15,619 nucleotides of DNA from an uncultured Lachnospiraceae bacterium. Its GTDB lineage: Bacteria; Bacillota; Clostridia; Lachnospirales; Lachnospiraceae. The notes below the pieces were generated by a model. It was given only the letters and a program-made list of their open reading frames with translations. It ran no database searches and was not told the DNA's origin. Positions 6,633 to 13,636 of the stretch are shown piece after piece. A program made the translations under genes and the position numbers. The stretch is from NCBI GenBank assembly GCA_902782965.1, contig CACZPG010000051.1, positions 1-15,619 of the forward strand, written 5' to 3'. Numbering within the stretch: the first letter of the stretch is position 1; each line of letters begins with the position of its first letter.

Positions 6633-8330
6633 TCAAATCTTATACCTTCTGCTTCCCCTTAATACAGTTTCATAATCATCATGCCCCATTGGTTTATCAT
6701 ACAGATATCCCTGTGCCATATCACAGGAAACATCTCTGAGGAAATCCGCTTCCTCACTGGTCTCTACTCCCTCAGCTATTATCTCCATGCTGAGTTCATC
6801 AACCATATTTACTATATTCTTAATAACTATCTCTGTTGAAACACTTCTCTCCCCAACCTGTTCATCAATAGACCTGACAAAGGACTGATCCAGTTTTATC
6901 ACGTCTACTTTAAGATCCTTCAGCAGACTGAGAGATGAATAACCGGTTCCGAAATCATCTATGGAAACCTTGATGTTATGCTCTTTCATCAGCTCGATGA
7001 AGCCCTTCAGAGTATTGTAATCCTCATAGCAGGCAGTCTCAGTAAGTTCAACCTCTATATACCTCGGATCTACATTATATCTCTCCATTATGGCTATTAT
7101 CTGCCTTGCAAAATTCTCATTCTTAAGATGATGCTTAGAGAAATTCACTGAAACCGTAACAGGCTCAATATCCTTCTGAATCCAGTCTCTGATATCCCGG
7201 CAAACTGTTTCCAGCACATATAAATCCAGTTCACAAATAGTACCATCGTGTTCAAGAGCCGGAATAAAAGACATTGGAGGAATAATTTCCCCATTCTTCT
7301 TCCACCTTACCAGGGCTTCACAGCCACAGAGCTCATCCTTCTTCAGATGAACCTTCGGCTGATAATATACCGCAAATTCCTTATTGATTATGGCCTGTCT
7401 GAATTCATAGGTTATCTGTTTCTCAGAGAATTCAGCCTCTCTCATATCTTTTCTGAACCAGACATGATCTTCAGTTCCTTCACGTCTTGCAACAGATAGT
7501 GCAGTGCTGGCACGGCTTATGGCTTCTCCAAGATCTACATCATCACAGACATCATATAACCCCATTCTGAAGCTCATATTTACATCAACCCTTTGTCCAT
7601 CGACATCAATATTAAGCCCCAGAGGATTCATCAGCTTAATGAAATCATTAACCCTGTCATCCCTGATCACTGTAATGAAATTATCTCCGCCCAGTCTTGC
7701 AATCATCTCTTCAGGCAGCATAAAGCCATTTACAAAATTGACGAAGCTGCCAAGCAGTTTATCTCCCTGTCTGAAGCTGAAATCTCTATTTATGAGTTTG
7801 AAATTCTTAACATTCATGAAACATACGGTATAATCATTCAGATTAATCTGTATCCTCTGCTGACCGTACTGTCTCATCATTCCACCAATATTCAGAGCTC
7901 CTGTCAGAGAATCTGTAAAGGCAATCCTCTTAACTATCTCAGATAATCTGGCTCTCTCATAAAGTGTAAAAAATGTAGAACACAAAAAGTAGAGGTCGTC
8001 TTTCTCCTCATCGTTCCAATGGTAACCTCTTGCCGGATAGGCATTCATAATAATAGAAACACCATTTACCGTCATAAAGTCCATCCTGTACAGTTCTCCT
8101 TCGTATCCATCTCTGGAGGCAAAGAGAATTTCCTGAACCTTATAAGGCACCTTATCAATGATATTGGCATTCGCCTCTACTACTACCTCAAGCCGTCCCA
8201 CATGTACTACTTCAGCCATAAAATCCATGGACGACTTGGTATATTCAACTATGTCACTTACTGTAGTTCTTTCAGTATTGATACCCCTGATAAATTTCTT
8301 ATAACTATCATCAAAAATCCTATTACTCAT
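6633..8330 (-). CDS. cyclic-di-GMP phosphodiesterase with degenerate GGDEF and intact EAL domain
   Basis: Predicted to hydrolyse cyclic-di-GMP to pGpG. There are 565 residues from this ATG. The N-terminal 1-130 are unassigned and possibly GAF-like; no membrane segment or signal peptide is seen. The GGDEF domain (about 135-295) reads GGDNF at 214-218, and the metal-binding segment reads FMNVKNFK (171-178) without its usual aspartates, so cyclase activity is unlikely. The EAL domain (about 305-560) looks complete: EAL at 338-340, N396, ELTE at 428-431, DDFGTG at 458-463, K479, E520 and Q540-G541. The frame extends to a TTG at 8381, but the ATG at 8330 is preferred. It has a modest GGGTG upstream, and the extension (GLYYPWGW...) has no clear ribosome binding site. 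It heads the SGNH-glycosidase cluster. Confidence 0.93.
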   Translation of the reverse strand: MSNRIFDDSYKKFIRGINTERTTVSDIVEYTKSSMDFMAEVVHVGRLEVVVEANANIIDKVPYKVQEILFASRDGYEGELYRMDFMTVNGVSIIMNAYPARGYHWNDEEKDDLYFLCSTFFTLYERARLSEIVKRIAFTDSLTGALNIGGMMRQYGQQRIQINLNDYTVCFMNVKNFKLINRDFSFRQGDKLLGSFVNFVNGFMLPEEMIARLGGDNFITVIRDDRVNDFIKLMNPLGLNIDVDGQRVDVNMSFRMGLYDVCDDVDLGEAISRASTALSVARREGTEDHVWFRKDMREAEFSEKQITYEFRQAIINKEFAVYYQPKVHLKKDELCGCEALVRWKKNGEIIPPMSFIPALEHDGTICELDLYVLETVCRDIRDWIQKDIEPVTVSVNFSKHHLKNENFARQIIAIMERYNVDPRYIEVELTETACYEDYNTLKGFIELMKEHNIKVSIDDFGTGYSSLSLLKDLKVDVIKLDQSFVRSIDEQVGERSVSTEIVIKNIVNMVDELSMEIIAEGVETSEEADFLRDVSCDMAQGYLYDKPMGHDDYETVLRGSRRYKI

Positions 8331-8411
8331 TGCAACACCCGTTTTTTTAAATTTCCACCCCCATGGATAATAAAGCCCCAAACCTTCAGAATTTTTAATG
8401 TGTCAAAGCAT

Positions 8412-8440
8412 AGTATAACATAATAAAATACTGTTGTCTT
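8412..8440 (-). promoter_or_regulatory. possible promoter of the phosphodiesterase-hydrolase operon
   Basis: On the minus strand a -35-like AAGACA (8435-8440), a 17-bp spacer and a -10 TATACT (8412-8417) lie immediately after the last 24-bp repeat. The leader to the ATG at 8330 would be about 75 bases. The -35 matches only four of six consensus bases, and no riboswitch fold was recognised in the leader. Confidence 0.35.
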
Positions 8441-8536
8441 TCAGAATCTAATAAATGTTATCCCTCGGAATCTAATAAATGTTATCCCTTGGAATCCAAT
8501 AAACTTTACCCCTCAGAACCTATTGAATTTTTCCCT
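8441..8536. repeat. 24-bp tandem repeat, four copies, spanning the antiporter stop codon
   Basis: Units at 8441-8464, 8465-8488, 8489-8512 and 8513-8536. The first two differ at one base; the third and fourth are progressively degenerate, with a trace of a fifth entering the gene. The unit equals eight codons. On the minus strand the last antiporter residues (SEGKNSIG, then SEG-stop) are themselves repeat units. The downstream units keep the same frame and each has a TAA at the same place. There are no spacers, so it is not a CRISPR array. Confidence 0.85.
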
Positions 8537-9696
8537 TCCGAATACAACGCCTTCAAAATAATAGGAGTCAGTATGGAGCTGACCACAATCAGAAGAATAA
8601 CCGCTGTAAAGTATCTGGAATCAATCATCCCCTCTTCAAGTCCCTTCTTGGATACGATCAGTGCTACCTCTCCTCTCGTCATCATTCCAACTCCGATTCT
8701 GAAAATATCTCTATCTCTGAATCCTGTGATAAAGCCGGCCGCTCCACATCCGATAATCTTGGACAGTAGTCCGACGATTACGAAACATATAGAGAAAAGA
8801 AGAATCGTCGTATCCAGAGTTTTCAGATCCGTCTGTAACCCTATGCTGACAAAGAATACCGGACCGAATATCATATAGGAATTAACATCCATTTTTCTGT
8901 CTATATAAGCTGAATCATCCAGTGAACTAAGTATGATTCCTGCAACATAAGCACCCGTAATATCAGCTATTCCGAAGTATTTCTCAGCCACATAGGACAT
9001 TCCGAGAGCCAGAGCCAGACCAATGATCGGAATTCTCTGAGTATGCGGATATTTTCTGTCAATTACACTGAGAAGCTTATAGATTATTATTCCCAGTACA
9101 AACGCTGCTACGAAGAACCCTCCGGTTCTGAGAATTACATCAGATATCTTGTTACTTGGATCCTTGAAACTGATAACAACAGTAAGAACAAGAATACCTA
9201 TTACATCATCTATTATTGCAGCGCTCAGCACTGTCGTTCCTACTTCATCAGAGATTTTTCCCAGTTCCTTCAGAACCTGAACAGTAATACTTACGGAGGT
9301 AGCTGTCAGAATCGTTCCGATAAAGATTGCACTGAAGAATTCTTCAGATGGTGGTGTGCTGAAGCCATAGAAGCACATATACAGAATTGTACCGAAAATA
9401 AGTGGCACAAAAACTCCGGAACAGGCTATAACCGTAGCTTTGAGTCCTGTCTTCTTCAGCTGCTGGATATTGGTTTCCAGACCTGCACTGAACATCAACA
9501 GAATTACACCGATCTCTGCTATTCCCGATATGAAATTATCAGCCTTCACCCAGCCCAATACACTGGGGCCGATAAGAAGTCCGGCAATAATTTCACCCAC
9601 TACCTGCGGCGCTTTAAGTTTACGTGCCGACAGGGCAAAAAATTTCGCAACGATTATGATTATCGAAAGATTCCTTAGTATCAGAAGTTTATCCAT
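8506..9696 (-). CDS. CPA2-family Na+/H+ (cation:proton) antiporter
   Basis: An integral membrane exchanger of protons for Na+ or another cation, used for pH and salt homeostasis (family knowledge; ion not proven). It has 396 residues and about 12 to 13 hydrophobic segments. APQVVGEIIAGLLIGP (29-44) is the usual N-terminal signature. The ion-binding pair D163-D164 (AIIDDVIG) points to the electrogenic NapA-like branch. K313 and the RGE segment (341-343) are also conserved positions. It ends after the membrane domain, with no RCK/TrkA-N regulatory domain, unlike KefB/KefC. The C-terminal tail is built from a 24-bp DNA repeat. GAGGAG lies two to three bases before the ATG, closer than ideal, with a second GGGAG further up. 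It appears monocistronic. Confidence 0.94.
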   Translation of the reverse strand: MDKLLILRNLSIIIIVAKFFALSARKLKAPQVVGEIIAGLLIGPSVLGWVKADNFISGIAEIGVILLMFSAGLETNIQQLKKTGLKATVIACSGVFVPLIFGTILYMCFYGFSTPPSEEFFSAIFIGTILTATSVSITVQVLKELGKISDEVGTTVLSAAIIDDVIGILVLTVVISFKDPSNKISDVILRTGGFFVAAFVLGIIIYKLLSVIDRKYPHTQRIPIIGLALALGMSYVAEKYFGIADITGAYVAGIILSSLDDSAYIDRKMDVNSYMIFGPVFFVSIGLQTDLKTLDTTILLFSICFVIVGLLSKIIGCGAAGFITGFRDRDIFRIGVGMMTRGEVALIVSKKGLEEGMIDSRYFTAVILLIVVSSILTPIILKALYSEGKNSIGSEG

Positions 9697-9733
9697 TACT
9701 CCTCGTTTTACTCCCTTTTCAATAACGCATCAA

Positions 9734-9760
9734 TGGGTGCCAAATAATATTTGACACCCA
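9734..9760. promoter_or_regulatory. 27-bp palindrome upstream of the antiporter, operator or 5' hairpin
   Basis: Twelve-base arms (tgggtgccaaat at 9734-9745 and atttgacaccca at 9749-9760) surround a 3-base centre. Their one mismatch becomes a G:U pair in the minus-strand transcript, so that RNA would fold into a continuous 12-bp stem. It starts about four bases after the predicted transcription start of the antiporter and has no T-run, which argues against a terminator. Confidence 0.65.
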
Positions 9761-9770
9761 GATGGTCTAA

Positions 9771-9776
9771 ATTATA
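9771..9776 (-). promoter_or_regulatory. probable -10 element of the antiporter promoter
   Basis: TATAAT on the minus strand, preceded by TGCATA. No good -35 is seen at 16-18 bp (ACTGTT at 17 bp), so it may need an activator. Transcription would begin near 9764, just before the palindrome. Confidence 0.4.
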
Positions 9777-9845
9777 TATGCAGCTATTTCCATAACAGTA
9801 TATACGTATTAAGCTGTAAATTCAAATATATTTATGATCAGCTCA

Positions 9846-11153
9846 TCATTCATCTCTGAGAGCATCGATCGGACTAAGACGTGCGGCTCTTCTTGCAGGA
9901 TACAGACCGAAGACAACTCCTACCAGTGATGAGAACAGGAAGGATACGATAATCGCACCTATCGGCGGACTTACGGATACTGTAAGCATGCTGAGAGCTT
10001 CCTTGCTCTGTACTATCTGTTTTACAATAAATGAAATGAGTCCACCATTTAACAGTCCGATAATAATTCCTATTATACCACCGATTGCACAGATCAACAC
10101 TGCTTCAACCAGAAACTGCATTTCTATGACTTTGTTCTTCGCACCAAGCGCCTTTCTGATTCCGATTTCCTTGGTTCGCTCCACAACAGATACAAGCATG
10201 ATATTCATTACGCCTATACCACCAACTATAAGCGATATGGCAGCGATAACCGAAATCGCAACTGTAATGACATTAAGTACTGTATTGATCATCTTCAGCT
10301 GTTCTTCAAGACTCTCTATTCTGATCTGGCTCTTGGAATCAACATTCTTGCCCATAGTTCTTTTGAAATATGATTTGGTATTTTCCTTAAGCATCTCAAG
10401 ATCAGTTCCCGGTTCATTCATGAAATAAAGAATCGGTGCTCCCTGTTCATCTTCAGAAATGTTAAGTGTGTCCCATACATATTTGATAGGAATAACAAGA
10501 TTGGTTACACTATCCTCTTCCTTGGTGCTTGCCTGTCCCATACTAACCAGCTGAGTCTGTTTCTGCTTGTATACTCCGATTATGTATACGGTGATAACAT
10601 TTCCATTCGTAGTAGATATCTCAAGTTTCTTTCCTATCGGGTTTTTCATGTTGCCCAGACCATACTTCACGAAATGGTCAGACACCACGCACACCTTGCG
10701 GTTCTCTACATTATCCTGATAGGTAATGTCCCTTCCCATGATAATATCCAGGTTGTTTTTCAGAGCATAACTTTCTATAGATCCGACAATATCAATATTT
10801 GCCTTCCTGCCATTCTCCTCATAAGATGTAGTACTTCCGAGATTTACATCCATATAAAAAGCCGTAGATACCATTCCTTCAAAGGCTTTCTTATAATTAT
10901 CTACATCTTCAAATGTAAATACCGCATCATAGTCAATTCCGTATTCAGGGTTAAACCAATATACCGCAAGCTGATTAGTTCCCGTAAGATCTGAGAAGGT
11001 TTTCTGAATGGTCTCACGAAGAGAGCTTCCTATAGTAGAAATGGTTATAACCGAACTGATACCTATGATAATACCAAGCATGGTAAGTACAGAACGAAGT
11101 TTATTCGCTCTTACACAGGACCATGCCAGACGGAGGTTCTCACTAAAGTTCAT
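9846..11153 (-). CDS. MacB-like ABC transporter permease (FtsX family)
   Basis: The membrane subunit of a MacAB-type efflux or export system (family knowledge; substrate unknown). There are 435 residues from this start. An N-terminal cytoplasmic stub is followed by membrane segment 1 at about 22-42 and a large extracellular MacB core domain at about 45-290. An FtsX-type three-helix domain follows, with the conserved ERTKEIGIRKALGA coupling segment, and the protein ends SPIDALRDE as in many members. The frame is open to 11222, but the ATG at 11153 is chosen. It follows GGAGGGAGG by about 8 bases and gives the standard MNFSENLRLAW start. It overlaps the ATPase gene by 11 bp and is the last gene of the operon; no clear terminator follows. 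Confidence 0.95.
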   Translation of the reverse strand: MNFSENLRLAWSCVRANKLRSVLTMLGIIIGISSVITISTIGSSLRETIQKTFSDLTGTNQLAVYWFNPEYGIDYDAVFTFEDVDNYKKAFEGMVSTAFYMDVNLGSTTSYEENGRKANIDIVGSIESYALKNNLDIIMGRDITYQDNVENRKVCVVSDHFVKYGLGNMKNPIGKKLEISTTNGNVITVYIIGVYKQKQTQLVSMGQASTKEEDSVTNLVIPIKYVWDTLNISEDEQGAPILYFMNEPGTDLEMLKENTKSYFKRTMGKNVDSKSQIRIESLEEQLKMINTVLNVITVAISVIAAISLIVGGIGVMNIMLVSVVERTKEIGIRKALGAKNKVIEMQFLVEAVLICAIGGIIGIIIGLLNGGLISFIVKQIVQSKEALSMLTVSVSPPIGAIIVSFLFSSLVGVVFGLYPARRAARLSPIDALRDE

Positions 11154-11934
11154 CCTGTGTACCTCCCTCCTTAGTTTCATAGTGCATAGCATCCGCAGTT
11201 GGATCCATGCGCCTTGAATCACGTCTCAGTTTAAACAGCTCATTCTTCTCATCAGACACTATAAATCCATCGCTTATAGTCACTATTCGTTCTGTTTCAG
11301 CAGCAAGTTCTTTACTGTGAGTTATAAGAACTATAGTCTTGCCCTGTTCATCATGAAGCCTGTGAAAAATGTCCATGATCAGATGTCCTGTTTTAGAATC
11401 AAGAGCACCTGTAGGCTCATCCGCCAGAATAATTGAAGGTTCACAGGCAAGAGCCCTTGCTATAGCAACCCTCTGGTTCTGTCCACCGGATAGTTCATTG
11501 GCTTTATGCTTATATCTGTCTCCCATACCCACTAATTCCAGGAGGTGCATCGCTTTATCACGACGCTCTTTTCGTGACATACCACCATACATAAGCGGTA
11601 CTTCAACATTTTCAAGTGCGGATATACGGGGAATCATATAAGCACTCTGAAATACAAAACCTATTTCCTGATTTCTGATCTCACTAAGCCTGTCATCATC
11701 CATTTCGGAAATATCTTCTCCGCTGAGATAATACTTCCCTGATGTAGGCCTGTCCAGCGCACCTATTATATTCATCATTGTAGACTTACCTGATCCGGAC
11801 TCACCTACCAATGACACAAACTGCCCATCCATAACAGACAGATTAATATCATGAAGAATATGAAGCTCATTCTCCATTCCTTCATAATATTTCTTATTGA
11901 TGCGCTGCATGTCGATAACTACTCTATTCTCCAC
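11143..11934 (-). CDS. ABC transporter ATP-binding protein, MacB/LolD type
   Basis: The ATPase that powers the adjacent FtsX-type permease. Numbered from the GTG at 11934 it has 263 residues, with Walker A GESGSGKST at 44-52, Q-loop Q96, signature LSGGQ at 148-152, Walker B ILADEPT with D172-E173, and switch H206. A charged C-terminal extension of about 35 residues (LFKLRRDSRR...) follows the usual domain end. The ATG at 11943 directly abuts AAGGAG (11944-11949), leaving no spacing. The in-frame GTG three codons later has the ideal 9 bases and is preferred; the difference is only three residues. It begins just after the fusion-protein stop and overlaps the permease by 11 bp. Confidence 0.94.
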   Translation of the reverse strand: MENRVVIDMQRINKKYYEGMENELHILHDINLSVMDGQFVSLVGESGSGKSTMMNIIGALDRPTSGKYYLSGEDISEMDDDRLSEIRNQEIGFVFQSAYMIPRISALENVEVPLMYGGMSRKERRDKAMHLLELVGMGDRYKHKANELSGGQNQRVAIARALACEPSIILADEPTGALDSKTGHLIMDIFHRLHDEQGKTIVLITHSKELAAETERIVTISDGFIVSDEKNELFKLRRDSRRMDPTADAMHYETKEGGTQDEL

Positions 11935-11943
11935 TATGCGCAT

Positions 11944-11949
11944 CTCCTT
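11944..11949 (-). promoter_or_regulatory. ribosome binding site that favours a GTG start for the ATPase
   Basis: AAGGAG on the minus strand overlaps the upstream gene's TAA stop (11948-11950). It touches the ATG at 11943 but stands 9 bases from the GTG at 11934, pointing to GTG initiation and to translational coupling with the upstream cistron. Confidence 0.6.
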
Positions 11950-13468
11950 ATTCTGTTATCTTGACAACTGAATTTTCCATTACTTTTTCCGGGAAGAGAA
12001 TTACTTTATCTCCTTCTTCAAGTTCGCCACCTGTTATTTCCGTGTAATAATCTCCAGTCTCACCGGTTTCAATATTCTTTCTCTTAACCATATACATATC
12101 AGCTGTTCCGGCTGATTCAGCTACATATACGTATTCTCCATCATCATCGTCAGAAATAATTGCCGTATATGGTACTGCATCTACACTGATTTCTGTACCG
12201 GTCGCAATCTTGACCTTTACTTTCATTCCGAGGAGCAGATTATCAAAGCTGTCAATATCTATTACAGCTTTATAGGAAGTTGCCGAATTAATGGTGGAAG
12301 TTGAAGTAAGCTGTTCATTAGCCTTTTCAGCAAACATTATAACCTTGCTGATTTTACCTTTTCCGGTAACTTCTTCAAGAGAAGAATTGGATATCTCAAC
12401 CTCCTGTCCTTCCTTAAGCTTGAATATATCCTTCTCTTTAACGTCCGTCTCCACGCGAAGACTGCTGTCGTCTTCTATTGTAAGAATAGCCCCTGTTGCC
12501 GGGAGTCCCTCAACTGCTTTGACTTCTGTAACTATTCCATCCTGTTCTGCCAGAATTACAGTCTTCTCTTTCATGCTGTAATAATTTGAAAGCTCCGTCG
12601 CGGTAGCTGAAACAGAGGATGAAAGGTTTGAAAGAGTCAGTTCATTGGAATTTACAGCAGCCTGAACACTTTCATTAGTACTCTTAACAGTCTGATCATA
12701 GGCTTCCTGAGCTGCCTCATAGGCGGCCTTCTTCTCTGCCTGTACAGCCTTGGCTGATTCCATCTTGCCCTTAAGTTCTGATACTACTGCTGCCGCACTT
12801 GGATCTTCCTCTTCAAAGGAATCCTCCAGTTCAGCCTTGGCCTCTTTGTAGGCATTCTTAGCTTCCTTATAATCTTCCTTAGCCTTTTCGTAAGCTTCCT
12901 TGGCTTCTGCAGTCTTTGAGGAAGCTCCGGTAATATTTGAATTACCGGCATCCCTGGTCTGCTGAAGCTGTCTGTTAGCAACCTCACGTTCCTTAGCCTG
13001 TTTTCTTTCTTCATCTGAAGCCTGCTGTTCAAGCACAGCTATTCTGTCATTAATGTCCTGATCGTCAATAATGCATACTACATCGCCGGCCTTAACCTTA
13101 TCGCCCACTTCCACCTTAATTTCCTTAATCGGATAGGTAAGTGAGGTAACCACCTGATGAACATTCTGACTTTCAATAACGGCTGTGGAATTGATATATG
13201 TTGTCATATCTCTCTTTCCGAAGGATTCAACCATTGTCTCATCTCCGAGAGAATCCATAGCTTTCTTCATAAGTCTGGAATATCCATATACGGCCGCTCC
13301 ACCACCAACTAAAACCAAGGCAATTATAACTGCTAATAATACCTTGGTCTTCTTCTTCATCTTTTTGGTTTTCTTTCCGTATTTCTCATCCCAGGACATT
13401 TTCTTATCCTTTGAAGAATCAATACTTTCTTCCGTGATATTTTCCTCTTTGTTTGAGTAATCTTCCAT
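11948..13468 (-). CDS. membrane fusion protein (HlyD/MacA-like adaptor)
   Basis: The extracellular adaptor of a MacAB-like exporter; with no outer membrane expected, it would act at the cell surface or with the wall (inference). It has 506 residues. A charged, lysine-rich cytoplasmic start (1-41) precedes one membrane segment (about 42-62). The first lipoyl half (about 105-140) contains VEVGDKVKAGDVV. A long helical hairpin (about 141-300) follows, then the second lipoyl half (about 303-332) with AEQDGIVTEV, a beta-barrel (about 335-425) and a membrane-proximal domain (about 430-503). Four 7-residue repeats lie in the hairpin at 189-216. AGAGG lies 8 bases before the ATG. First gene of the operon, 4 bases before the ATPase ATG. 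Confidence 0.93.
   Translation of the reverse strand: MEDYSNKEENITEESIDSSKDKKMSWDEKYGKKTKKMKKKTKVLLAVIIALVLVGGGAAVYGYSRLMKKAMDSLGDETMVESFGKRDMTTYINSTAVIESQNVHQVVTSLTYPIKEIKVEVGDKVKAGDVVCIIDDQDINDRIAVLEQQASDEERKQAKEREVANRQLQQTRDAGNSNITGASSKTAEAKEAYEKAKEDYKEAKNAYKEAKAELEDSFEEEDPSAAAVVSELKGKMESAKAVQAEKKAAYEAAQEAYDQTVKSTNESVQAAVNSNELTLSNLSSSVSATATELSNYYSMKEKTVILAEQDGIVTEVKAVEGLPATGAILTIEDDSSLRVETDVKEKDIFKLKEGQEVEISNSSLEEVTGKGKISKVIMFAEKANEQLTSTSTINSATSYKAVIDIDSFDNLLLGMKVKVKIATGTEISVDAVPYTAIISDDDDGEYVYVAESAGTADMYMVKRKNIETGETGDYYTEITGGELEEGDKVILFPEKVMENSVVKITE
12821..12904 (-). repeat. 21-bp in-frame repeat encoding four coiled-coil heptads
   Basis: Four 7-residue units in the fusion protein: AKEAYEK, AKEDYKE, AKNAYKE and AKAELED (residues 189-216). 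The DNA repeats with a 21-bp period and differs mainly at third or single positions. Loss or gain of a unit would change hairpin length without shifting the frame. Confidence 0.75.
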
Positions 13469-13498
13469 CCTTTTAACCTCTTAATTCATGCGGTATTT

Positions 13499-13517
13499 CA
13501 CATCAACTACACATCAA
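13499..13517 (-). promoter_or_regulatory. direct repeat in the leader of the export operon
   Basis: On the minus strand TTGATGTG occurs twice with a 3-base gap, an 11-bp period close to one helical turn. It lies between the predicted promoter and the fusion-protein ribosome binding site. Such spacing suits binding of a response regulator dimer, but no regulator gene is adjacent and chance is not excluded. Confidence 0.35.
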
Positions 13518-13533
13518 ACGTAAAGCACCGCTT

Positions 13534-13563
13534 ATTATATTAATTAACCTTCATCCCCGTCAT
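13534..13563 (-). promoter_or_regulatory. probable promoter of the fusion protein-ATPase-permease operon
   Basis: On the minus strand a consensus -10 TATAAT (13534-13539) and a -35-like ATGACG (13558-13563, four of six matches) are 18 bp apart. Transcription would start near 13527, a leader of about 58 bases. A second weaker -10, TAGAAT, lies further upstream. Confidence 0.45.
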
Positions 13564-13636
13564 TCTAACATAGAAATACTTAATAAACTAATATGCTAAC
13601 CTTAACGTAACATTAAAATGCATATCTTCTGATGCA

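Noticed and set aside
8331..8381. TTG start extending the phosphodiesterase by 17 residues
   Set aside because: The extension has no properly spaced ribosome binding site, and the ATG at 8330 is a commoner start codon. The choice is not certain, since the site at 8330 is only moderate.
8331..8411. Cyclic-di-GMP riboswitch in the leader of the phosphodiesterase operon
   Set aside because: The leader is short and lacks the conserved GEMM-type paired regions and tetraloop receptor; no terminator hairpin is present.
8441..8536. CRISPR array
   Set aside because: The units are directly adjacent with no spacers and degenerate progressively into a coding region; no cas gene is present.
9043..9678. 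Plus-strand ORF of 211 codons opposite the antiporter
   Set aside because: The translated sequence is low-complexity (many Tyr, Cys, Asn) and unlike a real protein. It is the antisense of conserved membrane helices.
11154..11222. Longer N-terminus for the ABC permease
   Set aside because: It would overlap the ATPase gene by 80 bases. The ATG at 11153 has GGAGGGAGG before it and matches the usual family start.
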